Shown here piece by piece: positions 33,228-42,555 of a DNA stretch of 64,000 nucleotides. The notes under the pieces were generated by a model that was not told the DNA's origin, did no database searches, and saw only the letters and a program-made list of their open reading frames with translations. Position 1 is the first letter of the stretch; every line of letters starts with the position of its first letter. Made by a program: the position numbers and the translations under genes. This DNA comes from Shimia aestuarii (lineage in GTDB: Bacteria > Pseudomonadota > Alphaproteobacteria > Rhodobacterales > Rhodobacteraceae). The stretch is from NCBI RefSeq assembly GCF_900114635.1, contig NZ_FOTQ01000001.1, forward strand, positions 62,001 to 126,000, read 5' to 3'.

Positions 33228-34001
33228 TCACGCGCCAGATGCGCGCAAGGTAAAGAACAGGCGGCGAAACGCGAACAGGACCGACCCGTCCGCGCGCAGC
33301 GGATACGCCTGTGCCATAGCCGCTTCATAGGCCGCGATCAACGCCTGCATCTCCTCTGCATCCACCGCCTCAAGATAGGGGCGCGCAAAGGTGCTTTCGG
33401 TGAACAGCCGCACCGGATGGGCGCCTTCGGCGGCGGGCAGATGCTGCAGGTAATGTGTCTCCCAGACCTGTACCGCCCCCAGCGGCGCCAACAGGTCGAA
33501 ATAGGCCTCCGGGGTCAGGATCTGCGGTCCCCGCGCCACCACCCGATCCCCGAACAGCGCGCCAAACGCCGTACCCCAGCCCCGATGAGACGGCGCGTCA
33601 TTCTGAAACGGCATCTGCACCGCCAGCACACCGCTTTGGGCCAGCATACCGGCAAGGCGTGGCAGCAGCGTGTCGTGATCCCCCAGCCATTGCAGCGCCG
33701 CGTTGGAATAGATCAGCGCCGCAGGACGCTCCGGCGCCCATCCGGCGATATCGGCCTCGATCAGCCGATCATAAACCGCCCGCTCCCCGGCCCGCGCCAG
33801 CATCGCCGGGGAATTGTCCACCCCGACGAGCGCCTGTCCGGAAAACCGCGCCTTCAGCGCCGCGCCCACCGGGCCATTGCCACAGCCAAGGTCGACCACG
33901 TCCCCCTCCGGCACCGCCCCTGTGCGCCCCAGAAGATCTAGCGCAGGCAGAAGCCGCTGATCCGTAAAGGTCTCGTATTTACCGGGGTTCCAGTCATTCA
34001 T
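33228..34001 (-). CDS. SAM-dependent methyltransferase, trans-aconitate methyltransferase-like
   Basis: A 257-residue class I methyltransferase. Motif I is VVDLGCGNGPVGAAL, the acidic residue ending strand 2 is in LVGVDNSPAML, and motif IV is ALIYSNAALQWLGDH, a pattern shared with Tam (trans-aconitate 2-methyltransferase). The C-terminal half ends LFAFRRLFFTL. The start at 34001 follows AAAGGG and gives MNDWNPGKYETF, the Tam-like N-terminus. It precedes the MOSC gene and lies after ftsH. The substrate is by family resemblance only. Confidence 0.78.
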   Translation of the reverse strand: MNDWNPGKYETFTDQRLLPALDLLGRTGAVPEGDVVDLGCGNGPVGAALKARFSGQALVGVDNSPAMLARAGERAVYDRLIEADIAGWAPERPAALIYSNAALQWLGDHDTLLPRLAGMLAQSGVLAVQMPFQNDAPSHRGWGTAFGALFGDRVVARGPQILTPEAYFDLLAPLGAVQVWETHYLQHLPAAEGAHPVRLFTESTFARPYLEAVDAEEMQALIAAYEAAMAQAYPLRADGSVLFAFRRLFFTLRASGA

Positions 34002-34041
34002 GTCGCGCCACCCTTTCGTTCTGAGAAAGTGCCCGTCGGCC

Positions 34042-34070
34042 AAAGTAAAAGGCCGGGGTCTCCCCCGGCC
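34042..34070 (-). terminator. Terminator of ftsH
   Basis: GGCCGGGG / CCCCGGCC (34051-34070) is followed in minus-strand reading by TTTTACTTT, 12 bp past the ftsH stop. Confidence 0.85.
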
Positions 34071-34081
34071 TGTTCAAACCT

Positions 34082-35998
34082 TTACGCCGTCGGTTCCGGC
34101 TCCATCCCGCCATCGCCGCTGGGCTTGTTGCGCGGCTTGGTTTTCGGGATCGCGGTCACGCTCGGGGCGCTGCCTTCATCCGGGCTGTCATCATCATCCC
34201 CGGCATGCGGCGGCTCGCCATTCATCACCCGCTTGATTTCGTCCCCGGTCAGGGTCTCGTATTCCAGCAGCCCCTTGGCAAGACGCTCCCATTCCTCGTG
34301 CTTGTCCTTGAGGATTTCCAGAGCGCGGTCATAACCCTGCTGGATAAAGCGCTTTACCTCTTCCTCGATCAGCTCCTTGGTATGGGCCGATACCGAGAAC
34401 CCGGCAGTGTTACCGCTATAGCCCTCATGGGCTTCGGCATAGTCGATGTTGCCGACCTTGTCCGACATGCCCCAGCGCATCACCATCGCGCGCGCCAGCT
34501 GGCTCGCCTGCATGATGTCACCGGCCGGGCCGTTCGACACGTGGTCTTCGCCATACTTGATCACCTCGGCGGCCTTGCCGGCCATGGTCATGGCAAGCTT
34601 TTCCTCGCATTCATCCCGGTGATAGTTCAGCCGATCCATCTCGGGCAGAGACACAACCATGCCCAGCGCGCCACCGCGCGGAATGATGGTCGCCTTGTAG
34701 ACAGGATCGCACAGCGGCAGCGACAGCCCGACAACCGCGTGGCCGGCCTCGTGATAGGCGGTCTTTTCCTTCTGGTCCTGCGTGAGCACCATCGAGCGGC
34801 GCTCGGAGCCCATCATCACCTTGTCCTTGGCGTTCTCGAAATCTTCCATGGTCACGAACCGCCGCCCCACGCGCGCCGCCATCAGCGCGGCCTCGTTCAC
34901 AAGGTTGGCAAGGTCCGCGCCCGAGAAACCCGGCGTACCACGCGCAATGATACGCAGGTCCACATCCGGCCCCAGCGGGGTCTTGCGGGCATGCACGCCC
35001 AGAATTTTTTCGCGGCCCTTGATATCGGGGTTGCCCACCGTGACCTGACGGTCAAAACGGCCCGGACGCAGCAATGCGGGGTCCAGAACGTCTTTCCGGT
35101 TGGTCGCGGCCAAAATGATGACGCCTTCATTGGCCTCGAACCCGTCCATCTCGACCAGAAGCTGGTTGAGTGTCTGTTCGCGTTCGTCGTTACCGCCGCC
35201 ATAGCCCGCGCCACGATGGCGCCCCACGGCGTCGATCTCGTCGATAAAGACGATACAGGGCGCATTCTTCTTGGCCTGCTCGAACATGTCGCGCACCCGA
35301 GAGGCACCCACACCGACGAACATTTCCACAAAGTCGGACCCGGAAATGGTGAAGAACGGCACACCCGCCTCGCCCGCAATCGCGCGCGCCAAAAGCGTCT
35401 TACCGGTACCCGGAGGGCCCACCAGCAGCGCACCCTTGGGAATCTTGCCGCCAAGGCGCGAGAATTTCTGCGGGTTGCGCAGGAATTCGACGATCTCTTC
35501 AAGCTCTTCCTTGGCTTCGTCGATACCGGCCACGTCGTCAAAGGTCACACGACCATGTTTCTCGGTCAGCATCTTGGCCTTGGACTTGCCAAAGCCCATC
35601 GCGCCGCCCTTGCCGCCGCCCTGCATGCGGTTCATGAAATAGATCCACACCCCGATCAACAGAAGGAACGGCAACAGTGAAATCAGGAACGCCTGAAACC
35701 CGCTCTGTTCCTGGCTTTCGGCCCGCACCGGAATGTTGTTTTCGATCAAAAGCGTGGTGACTTCGGCGTCCGTCGGCTTGATCGCCACATAATTCGACCC
35801 GTCCTTGGTGGTATAGCGCACTTTTTCGCCATCCAAGGTCACGCTCGACACCTGATCGCTATCCACGGCCGCGACAAAGTCGGAATAGCTGTTCTCACGG
35901 CTCTGCAACGACGCGCTGTCGCCGCTAAACAGATTGAACAGGGCCAGAATCAACAGAAAAAGAACGACCCAGAATGCAATATTGCGTGCGTTGCCCAA
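34082..35998 (-). CDS. ftsH: ATP-dependent zinc metalloprotease FtsH
   Basis: A 638-residue inner-membrane AAA+ protease that degrades misfolded membrane proteins and regulators. Two N-terminal membrane segments (about 8-24 and 107-124) flank a periplasmic domain. Walker A is [14 protein letters not shown], Walker [13 protein letters not shown], the second region of homology is [20 protein letters not shown], and the zinc site is YHEAGHAV. The start is TTG, giving the usual [14 protein letters not shown], with GGGAG upstream. It is the last gene of the tol-pal-tilS region and ends at a strong terminator. Confidence 0.97.
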   Translation of the reverse strand: MGNARNIAFWVVLFLLILALFNLFSGDSASLQSRENSYSDFVAAVDSDQVSSVTLDGEKVRYTTKDGSNYVAIKPTDAEVTTLLIENNIPVRAESQEQSGFQAFLISLLPFLLLIGVWIYFMNRMQGGGKGGAMGFGKSKAKMLTEKHGRVTFDDVAGIDEAKEELEEIVEFLRNPQKFSRLGGKIPKGALLVGPPGTGKTLLARAIAGEAGVPFFTISGSDFVEMFVGVGASRVRDMFEQAKKNAPCIVFIDEIDAVGRHRGAGYGGGNDEREQTLNQLLVEMDGFEANEGVIILAATNRKDVLDPALLRPGRFDRQVTVGNPDIKGREKILGVHARKTPLGPDVDLRIIARGTPGFSGADLANLVNEAALMAARVGRRFVTMEDFENAKDKVMMGSERRSMVLTQDQKEKTAYHEAGHAVVGLSLPLCDPVYKATIIPRGGALGMVVSLPEMDRLNYHRDECEEKLAMTMAGKAAEVIKYGEDHVSNGPAGDIMQASQLARAMVMRWGMSDKVGNIDYAEAHEGYSGNTAGFSVSAHTKELIEEEVKRFIQQGYDRALEILKDKHEEWERLAKGLLEYETLTGDEIKRVMNGEPPHAGDDDDSPDEGSAPSVTAIPKTKPRNKPSGDGGMEPEPTA

Positions 35999-36110
35999 GG
36001 CAAATCTCCCAAGGTTAGACCGACGCCGTGCCTAACACAGCGCGCGTCACAGTTAAATAGACATCACACGACCATGTTCAATGCGATAATTGCCATCCGG
36101 CGGGGCGAGA

Positions 36111-37325
36111 TCAGAAGAAATCCGCCCGCCCGGCCCTGATCCGTGCTGTCCAGCCCTCCGCCCGTCCCGCCAGAGGCGCCGCCACAAGCCGCGCGCCCAG
36201 CCAGACCGCAGGGCTTGCCAGCACCGAAACACGCGGGCGCCCGGTGGTGCGCCAGTCCGGGCATTCTGCAATGCCCGCCTCGCCCAGCGCGGCAATTTCA
36301 AGCCCCGCCTGCCCCGGTCCGTCCAGACGCCACCGCCCGTCCCACGCGGCAGTTATATCACATCGAACGCCGGCCACCGCCGCCCATTCGCGAGTGATAC
36401 GCAGCGTTTGCGCCTTGCGGATCACAAGACAGCCATGCAGGGCCGTCGTTTTATCGGACGCCAGTGCGACTTGCAGCGCATCAAAACGCGGTTTGTAAAC
36501 CTGCCCCGACACCCAGTTCAGCGCCCGCGCGACGACCCGCGTGCGCAATTCCTCGGGGGCCGCATCGAACGCCGCCAGCGCAATCACCACATCCCCGGCA
36601 TCAAAGGTCACTGCCTCCGCCACCAACTGCCGCTCGGCATAGTCCAGCGCTGCCCGTGCCCGAGCCATATGCTCCGCCGTGCGGGTCAGCCGTTCCACGC
36701 TCACTCCCAGGGGGGCCAGCACCTCAAGCGCCCGCCGCGCCTTGATCCGGTCATAGGCCGGGTCTTCATTGCTCGGATCATCCGCCCAGACCAGCCCCGC
36801 CTGCCGCAGATGGTCACGCAATTCTGCGCGCCGCACGTCCAGCAAGGGCCGGAGCCAGACAATCCCGTCCCGCGCCAGAATCGGCGCCATCGCCGCCAGC
36901 CCGTCCACGCCCGACCCGCGCCCCAGCCGCATCAGCACCGTTTCCGCCTGATCATCCGCCGTATGGCCCAGCGCCACATGCCCGATCCCGCGCCGCTTTG
37001 CCCAATCGCTGATCAGCGCCCGCCGCCCGTCCCGCGCCGCGGTCTGCACGCTGCCGCGCCCGTCCCAGCCCCAGGCCAGCACCTCATGACCAATCCCGAA
37101 CCGGGCGCAATACTCCGCCACGAGCGCTATCTCCTCCGCCGCCTCGGCGCGCAATCCGTGGTTCACGCTCACCACGGCCAGCTCGGTCCCCGCCACGCGC
37201 AACAGATCCAACAACGCCATGCTGTCGCCGCCGCCCGATACCGCGACCCCGATCCGGGGCCGCTCATTTTCTGGAAAAACCCCGGCCAGCCCTTTCGCCA
37301 GCCGGTCCTGCAGCGTTACGGGCAC
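36111..37325 (-). CDS. tilS: tRNA(Ile)-lysidine synthetase
   Basis: A 404-residue PP-loop ATPase that converts C34 of the CAU-anticodon tRNA-Ile to lysidine. The PP-loop is VAVSGGGDSMALLDLL (about 27-42), followed by VNHGLR and the Lys/His region GHTADDQAETVLMRL and RPLLDVRRAELRDHL. The start is GTG at 37325, overlapping the end of the CpoB gene by 10 bp, which is usual for this alphaproteobacterial operon. ftsH follows 112 bp downstream. Confidence 0.92.
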   Translation of the reverse strand: MPVTLQDRLAKGLAGVFPENERPRIGVAVSGGGDSMALLDLLRVAGTELAVVSVNHGLRAEAAEEIALVAEYCARFGIGHEVLAWGWDGRGSVQTAARDGRRALISDWAKRRGIGHVALGHTADDQAETVLMRLGRGSGVDGLAAMAPILARDGIVWLRPLLDVRRAELRDHLRQAGLVWADDPSNEDPAYDRIKARRALEVLAPLGVSVERLTRTAEHMARARAALDYAERQLVAEAVTFDAGDVVIALAAFDAAPEELRTRVVARALNWVSGQVYKPRFDALQVALASDKTTALHGCLVIRKAQTLRITREWAAVAGVRCDITAAWDGRWRLDGPGQAGLEIAALGEAGIAECPDWRTTGRPRVSVLASPAVWLGARLVAAPLAGRAEGWTARIRAGRADFF

Positions 37326-38158
37326 TGCAACCGGGCCATCTCGGCCTGTGCCTTGGGCACTTCTCCCGATCCGGGATAACGCACCCTGACCTCGTTCAAT
37401 GTCACGCAGGCTTCGTTGGTCTGATCCAACCGGCCCAGCGAGCGACCCAGATGATAGAGCGCCTCTGCCGCGACATCGCCCTGCGGCGCCCCGCTATAGG
37501 CTTCAAGGAAAGCGCGCGCCGCGCGGGTGTTTTCACCCAACCCCTCATGCGCCTGCCCCCGGCGCAGATGCGCTTCGGCTTCCAGCGGGCTGCCGGGATA
37601 GGTGTCGACAAAGGCGGTAAACTGGTCCACAGCCGCACGGTAATCGCCATTTTCCAGCGCCAGCTTGGCGCGCCCGAAATCCGTGCTCTCGCCCACGGCC
37701 AGCTCCGTCGCCGTACCATCGCCGGACCCGATGTCGTTGGTCCCGCTGCCAAAGCTCGGCGCCGTTCCGGTATCCCCGCCAAGGGTCGAGGTCTCGCCCA
37801 GCGCGCTCACGTCTCCGCCTTCCAGCTCGACCAGCCGGAATTCGAGATCCCCGATCCGGTTGGTCCCGTCTTCCACGATTCGCTGCACCCGGTATTCAAG
37901 CTGTTCGGTCTTGCCGGTCAGGTCCTGCAGCCGCGCCTCGATCGAGTCCAGCCGCTCCAACGCCGATCCGCCGACCGTCGCCGTGCCCGGCGACCCGGTC
38001 GTCGACAACTCGCGCTTGAGCCGCTGGATATCGACATAAAGCACGCTCAGCTGCTGGCGGATATCCGCCAAAGTCTCGTCCCGCGACTGGCTCAGCCCCG
38101 CCACCGGCACCATTGCCACGGCCACGGCAAGAACGCTCGCAAATACCTGCCCCCGCAT
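37316..38158 (-). CDS. cpoB: Tol-Pal system protein YbgF/CpoB
   Basis: A 280-residue periplasmic protein. The signal peptide is about residues 1-23 (VFASVLAVAVAMVPVAGLSQS), followed by a coiled-coil trimerisation region (about 25-110, DIRQQLSVLYVDIQRLKREL). A Gly/Thr-rich linker and C-terminal TPR repeats (GDYRAAVDQFTAFVDTYPGS and following) complete it. CpoB couples peptidoglycan synthesis to Tol-driven outer-membrane constriction. It starts 6 bp after pal and overlaps tilS. Confidence 0.93.
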   Translation of the reverse strand: MRGQVFASVLAVAVAMVPVAGLSQSRDETLADIRQQLSVLYVDIQRLKRELSTTGSPGTATVGGSALERLDSIEARLQDLTGKTEQLEYRVQRIVEDGTNRIGDLEFRLVELEGGDVSALGETSTLGGDTGTAPSFGSGTNDIGSGDGTATELAVGESTDFGRAKLALENGDYRAAVDQFTAFVDTYPGSPLEAEAHLRRGQAHEGLGENTRAARAFLEAYSGAPQGDVAAEALYHLGRSLGRLDQTNEACVTLNEVRVRYPGSGEVPKAQAEMARLQCP

Positions 38159-38164
38159 GATCCC

Positions 38165-38677
38165 TTACCCCGTCAGCCCTGCAGCCAGCACCGTCACCGC
38201 GCGACGGTTCTGGGCATAACAGCTTTCCTCGGAACAGATTTCGATCGGACGTTCCTTGCCATAGCTCACCGTGCGCAGCCGGTTGCCCGCAACGCCCTGC
38301 GCCACCATCAGCTCGCGCACAGCACTGGCGCGCCGCGCGCCCAGCGCAAGGTTGTATTCGCGCGTACCCTGCTCATCGGCGTGACCTTCGATCACCGCCG
38401 TGTATTCCGGGTTTGCCATCAACCAGTTGGCCTGCGACAGCACCGTCAGCCGCCCCTGCTCGGAAAGCGTCGACTGGTCCACCTCGAACAGCACCCGGTC
38501 GCCCACGACCTGCTGGAAATGCGCGATCGACGTGGGATCGTCCACGCTGCCCGCCTCTGCGGTCGCGCCACTGTTGCCGCTGTTGTACTGATCCTCGCCG
38601 CCGAACATGTCGTTGTTCGAACAGGCTGCCAATGTCAGGCCCATGGCCACAAGGGCCGCCTTGTTGAAAATGCTCAT
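38165..38677 (-). CDS. pal: Peptidoglycan-associated lipoprotein
   Basis: A 170-residue outer-membrane lipoprotein. The lipobox is LTLAACSNN with the modified Cys at about 20. The OmpA-like peptidoglycan-binding domain carries VIEGHADEQGTREYNLALG and GARRASAVRELM, with the DAP-binding Asp/Arg pair. The start at 38677 gives the lipoprotein signal MSIFNKAALVAMG. It is separated from tolB by 77 bp, where an additional promoter could lie. Confidence 0.95.
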   Translation of the reverse strand: MSIFNKAALVAMGLTLAACSNNDMFGGEDQYNSGNSGATAEAGSVDDPTSIAHFQQVVGDRVLFEVDQSTLSEQGRLTVLSQANWLMANPEYTAVIEGHADEQGTREYNLALGARRASAVRELMVAQGVAGNRLRTVSYGKERPIEICSEESCYAQNRRAVTVLAAGLTG

Positions 38678-38754
38678 AACTCTATGCCTCGCCTCGTTTC
38701 CCTTGGTCTTTGGCGATGTCTTATCACATCGCCCCTGCCTTTGAAATATTGCCG

Positions 38755-40080
38755 CTACTGGAGCGGGGACCAGCTCGGATCCGATCCCCCGCCGTTGAGT
38801 TTTACAGGCTTCAGGTTGCGCCCCGAAACATCCACCGAATAAAGCGCCGCAACACCCCCGGCCCCGCGCGTTTCGCGGGTGAACATGATCACCCGCCCGT
38901 TGGGTGCCCATGTCGGCCCCTCATCCAGGAACGACGCCGTGAGCAGACGCTCCTCGCTGCCATCCGTGCGCATCACCCCGATATGGAAACGGCCCTTGTT
39001 CTGCTTGGTGAACGCAATGAGATCGCCGCGCGGCGACCACACCGGCGTGCCGTACCGCCCCTGTCCGAAACTGATCCGCGTCGCCTCGCCGCCATTGGCG
39101 CTCATCACGTAAAGCTGCTGCGTGCCCGAGCGGTCGCTCTCAAACACGATCTTGGAACCGTCCGGGCTATAGGAGGGCGCGGTCTCGATCGACGGACTAT
39201 TGGTCAGCCGCTGGCGTTTGCCGCTGGCGATATCCATCTTGTAAAGGTCGGTATTGCCGCCTTCGGTCACGGACATCACCACGCTTTTGCCATCGGGCGA
39301 AAAGCGCGGCGCAAAGCTCATCGTGCCGCTGTCATTGGACAGCACCTTCTGGCGTACCGACCCCACATCCATCACGTAGACCTGCGGAAACCCGGTTTCA
39401 TAGCTCGTATAAAGCACCCGGTCGCCCTTGGGCGAAAAGCGCGGCGCCAGAACAATCGCGCTGCTGTCGGTCAGGTATTGCAGGTTGGCCCCGTCGTAAT
39501 CCATGACCGCCAGCCGCTTCTTGCGGTCATTCTTCGGGCCGGTCTCGCTCACGAACACCACGCGACTGTCAAAATAGCCGCCCTCACCGGTGATCCGGCT
39601 ATAGACCGCGTCCGCCACCTTATGCGCCATGCGCCGCCAGCCATCCGTCGTTCCCTTGAAGCGCAAGCCATTGCCAAGCTCCTGCCCGGCGAACACGTCC
39701 CAGACCCGGAATTTCACCTCAAGCTGGTTGCCGCTCACGCTCACGCCGCCCGTAATCAACGCCTGCGCGTTGATCGCCTTCCAGTCGGCAAACTGAACCG
39801 GGCTGCCAAAATGGGTGATCGTGGAAATATGCGCCTTGGCCGGGATTTCCCGGAACAATCCGGTGCCGCTCAGGTCCTCGGCGATCACCCGGCTGATATC
39901 CTTGGAAATCTGGTTCGACCCGGGCGTTTCGGCCACGAAATCGGGCACCGCATAAGGCAAAGGTTCAATCACGCCCTCGGTGATCTCGATCCGAAGCGGT
40001 CCGTTCTGGGCCTCGGCCACCGGGGCCACCGGGCCAAGTATCAACAGCCCCAACAGAAGGCTTACGAAGAATCTGGTCAT
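38755..40080 (-). CDS. tolB: Tol-Pal system beta-propeller protein TolB
   Basis: A 441-residue periplasmic protein. The signal peptide (about 1-24, [21 protein letters not shown]) is followed by the D1 domain and a six-blade beta-propeller with repeated Asp/Gly-rich blades such as [30 protein letters not shown] and [15 protein letters not shown]. TolB binds Pal and the TolA system during cell division. Its start overlaps the tolA stop by 4 bp (ATGA). Confidence 0.96.
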   Translation of the reverse strand: MTRFFVSLLLGLLILGPVAPVAEAQNGPLRIEITEGVIEPLPYAVPDFVAETPGSNQISKDISRVIAEDLSGTGLFREIPAKAHISTITHFGSPVQFADWKAINAQALITGGVSVSGNQLEVKFRVWDVFAGQELGNGLRFKGTTDGWRRMAHKVADAVYSRITGEGGYFDSRVVFVSETGPKNDRKKRLAVMDYDGANLQYLTDSSAIVLAPRFSPKGDRVLYTSYETGFPQVYVMDVGSVRQKVLSNDSGTMSFAPRFSPDGKSVVMSVTEGGNTDLYKMDIASGKRQRLTNSPSIETAPSYSPDGSKIVFESDRSGTQQLYVMSANGGEATRISFGQGRYGTPVWSPRGDLIAFTKQNKGRFHIGVMRTDGSEERLLTASFLDEGPTWAPNGRVIMFTRETRGAGGVAALYSVDVSGRNLKPVKLNGGGSDPSWSPLQ

Positions 40081-41150
40081 TTGCGCCTCATTTTCTCCGG
40101 ATTAAAAGTAATTTCGACGTCGCGCCAATGGTCATATTTTTCCGTCGGCAGATCATAGCCGTTTTTCTGGCACCGCAAAACCGCACGCCGCGCCGATTGG
40201 AACGCCGTGCGCGTCGCTGCCTCGTCCCCCCCGGCCGCACTGATCAGGCGAATGTCGCCCGACACCTTGCCGTTCTGGTCAAGCGAGAAGCCCACCGTCA
40301 CCGTGACATCCGCCGCGCGCGATCCCACGTCCACGACCCAGCAATCCTGCACCGCCACGCGCAGCCCGTCCTTTTCGCCCTGCGTAAGCGGCGGCCCCGA
40401 GGGCGCGCGCGCCGCCGGGGCGGTTTCGCTCGCGGCCTCGGCCAAGGCGGCGGCAACAGCGGCATCCGTTCCCTGTCCGGGATCGGGGCGCGCCGCCGGG
40501 CGGGTGCGGGGACGCAGGGACCGGCTCGGTGCCGCGCTGGCCTGTTCGGCTTCCTTGGGTTCGGTCACGATCTCGGTTGTCGCCGCCTCCGGGGCGGTTT
40601 CCTCCTTCGGCTCCTCGGCGACCTGGCCGCTTTCATCGGGCTTGGTGGCTTCCTGCAACTCGTCCGCAATGGTCGTGTCCGGCTTGGGCTGGGCGACCGG
40701 CTCGGGGGCGACACGCGGCGCGGGACGCGGCACAGGGCGCACCGAGCGTTCCGGCACAACCACCGCCGTTTCCACCTCGGGCGTTTCCAGCACCGGCGCC
40801 TCATCCGTCACATCCTGCGGTTCGGGCGGGGCGATCTCGCTCAGCTCCGGTGCGCCATCCGGCCCCCCGGCCTCGGCCTCGCGCGGGACGGGCACATCCA
40901 CGGGCGCGTCCGGCTCCGAGGTCATGTCCGGTGTCTCCACCTCGGCCTCGGGAATGACCGGCACGGCCACCTCCGTTTCGGGGCGGGGCGCCTCCTGCGC
41001 GCGCATCACCGCGTCAAACTCTTCGGATGTGATCACCGACACGCCTGTCACCTCCATGGGCGGCGGCTCTGAACGGAACGCCCCGCCCAAAAGGACCCAC
41101 CCGATCAGCCCGGCATGCGCCGCGCCCGATATGTAATGCCCGACATGCAA
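40077..41150 (-). CDS. tolA: Cell envelope integrity protein TolA
   Basis: A 357-residue bitopic protein. A single N-terminal membrane segment (about 8-26) is followed by a long low-complexity linker rich in Pro, Glu, Val and Arg (about 45-240). A C-terminal globular domain (about 255-357) includes [20 protein letters not shown] and a late Cys. The linker lacks the Ala/Lys helix of E. coli TolA, which is typical of alphaproteobacteria. It spans the periplasm to reach TolB/Pal, driven by TolQR. It overlaps tolB by 4 bp. Confidence 0.9.
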   Translation of the reverse strand: MHVGHYISGAAHAGLIGWVLLGGAFRSEPPPMEVTGVSVITSEEFDAVMRAQEAPRPETEVAVPVIPEAEVETPDMTSEPDAPVDVPVPREAEAGGPDGAPELSEIAPPEPQDVTDEAPVLETPEVETAVVVPERSVRPVPRPAPRVAPEPVAQPKPDTTIADELQEATKPDESGQVAEEPKEETAPEAATTEIVTEPKEAEQASAAPSRSLRPRTRPAARPDPGQGTDAAVAAALAEAASETAPAARAPSGPPLTQGEKDGLRVAVQDCWVVDVGSRAADVTVTVGFSLDQNGKVSGDIRLISAAGGDEAATRTAFQSARRAVLRCQKNGYDLPTEKYDHWRDVEITFNPEKMRRK

Positions 41151-41160
41151 CGCGCGCGCC

Positions 41161-41637
41161 TCAGTTCTCAGGACCGCCCAGCGACGGCCCCCCGATATCC
41201 GTCACCAGACCGATATCGCTGAACCCGCCCGCATTGAGCGCGCCCATCACCTGCACCACCGCTTCATAGGGAATCTTCCCGTCCGCGCGCAGATACACCC
41301 GATCCGACGCCCGTTCTTCCGCAATGGCACGCAGCTTGGGCACCAGTTCCTCGGGTGACACGCGCGAGGTCTGGATGGTGATGCTCAGGTCCTCGGCAAT
41401 CGTCACTGTCAGCGGTTCTTCCTGTTCTCCGGGCAGCGGATTGGCCGCCGTCTTGGGCAGCTCCACCGGCACACCCACCGTCAGCAACGGCGCGGCCACC
41501 ATGAAGATGATCAGCAACACCAGCATGACATCGACAAAAGGCGTGACGTTGATCTCGGACATCGGCGCACTGCGCCGCCGCGTGCGTCGCCGCCGCTTGC
41601 CGCCCCCGCCCCCCGGTTGCATGACCCCCGCGCCCAT
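41161..41637 (-). CDS. tolR: Biopolymer transporter TolR
   Basis: A 158-residue ExbD/TolR protein. A basic, Gly-rich N-terminus (GGGGGKRRRRTRRRSAP) precedes MSEINVTPFVDVMLVLLIIF, which holds the proton-pathway Asp in the single membrane helix (about 33-52). A periplasmic domain follows. With TolQ it forms the proton-driven motor of the Tol system. It starts 3 bp after tolQ and ends 10 bp before tolA. Confidence 0.94.
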   Translation of the reverse strand: MGAGVMQPGGGGGKRRRRTRRRSAPMSEINVTPFVDVMLVLLIIFMVAAPLLTVGVPVELPKTAANPLPGEQEEPLTVTIAEDLSITIQTSRVSPEELVPKLRAIAEERASDRVYLRADGKIPYEAVVQVMGALNAGGFSDIGLVTDIGGPSLGGPEN

Positions 41638-41640
41638 GGC

Positions 41641-42315
41641 TCAGGCGTCCAACTGGCGGCTGAGGATGGTGGCGAACTCGTCGGCAAAAGCTTCGTACCC
41701 GGCAATGATCCGATCACTGTCGGAACTCAGCTTGTTGTAGAAAATTACCGCCGGAATGGCCGCCAAAAGACCCAGCCCCGTCGCCAGAAGCGCCTCGGCA
41801 ATGCCGGGCGCGACGACCGCAAGGTTGGTGTTCTGCTGTGCCGCAATCTCGATAAAGGCGTTCATGATGCCCCAGACCGTGCCGAACAGCCCGACAAACG
41901 GCGCGGTCGACCCGACCGTGGCAAGGACCGGCAATCCCTTCTGCAGCACTTCGGCCTCTTTCACGATCGCCACGTCCATACTCCGGTCGATCCGGCTTGT
42001 CGCATTGGCAATCAGCCCCCCGTCCTGCCGGTGGCTGCGCTGCCACTCAACCATTCCGGCGGCAAATATCCGCTCCGAACGCCCCCGCGGCTCCGGCCCC
42101 AGCTCTTCGAAAAGCTGGTCCAGCGGCTCCCCGGACCAGAATGCCCGATCAAACCGCTTCGCCTCGCGCCGCGCGGCGCGGTAAAGGATGGTTTTCTGGA
42201 TGATCACCGACCACGACCAGAACGACGCCGCGATCAACAGCACCATCACCAGTTTCACGGTCAGCGTTGCGCGCGCGAAAAGCGCCCACATGGAAAAGTC
42301 GACTGCTGCTTCCAT
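41641..42315 (-). CDS. tolQ: Proton channel protein TolQ
   Basis: A 224-residue MotA/TolQ/ExbB protein with three membrane helices (about 17-38, 130-152 and 165-187). The conserved segments GLPVLATVGSTAPFVGLFGTVWGIMNAF and IAEALLATGLGLLAAIPAV contain the Thr and Ala/Gly residues lining the channel. It heads tolQRAB. The usual upstream partner ybgC is not adjacent; only a remnant of its 3' end lies at 42462-42500, and intact ybgC is 4 kb away. Confidence 0.95.
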   Translation of the reverse strand: MEAAVDFSMWALFARATLTVKLVMVLLIAASFWSWSVIIQKTILYRAARREAKRFDRAFWSGEPLDQLFEELGPEPRGRSERIFAAGMVEWQRSHRQDGGLIANATSRIDRSMDVAIVKEAEVLQKGLPVLATVGSTAPFVGLFGTVWGIMNAFIEIAAQQNTNLAVVAPGIAEALLATGLGLLAAIPAVIFYNKLSSDSDRIIAGYEAFADEFATILSRQLDA

Positions 42316-42461
42316 TCTGCCTGCTCTTTATTGCGGTCCCGTTATCGGGCCTTGTTTTGCAGCAAAACTAGCGCAGTTAAACGGGGAAAGCCATCAAATT
42401 GACGTCAGACGCGGAAAACCGCGCATGGCTTTACTCGCCGTGCACCAAGCGCGTGTAACGC

Positions 42462-42500
42462 CGCGCTCTCAATGCATCAAATGACGCACACCGCCGGTTT
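42462..42500 (-). pseudogene. Remnant of the ybgC 3' end (copy next to tolQ)
   Basis: CTCAATGCATCA, TGACGCAC and GCCGG are shared with the end of intact ybgC (46331 onward). In the ybgC frame the minus strand ends V-R-H-L-M-H-stop against V-R-Q-L-M-H-stop. Homology fades after about 13 codons. This is the position where ybgC would end if it were directly upstream of tolQ, as in related genomes. Confidence 0.6.
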
Positions 42501-42555
42501 CCGCTCAATTCGCGATCTTTCCACTTACGCCCTGCAATTGCGCCAAAAAGAGATT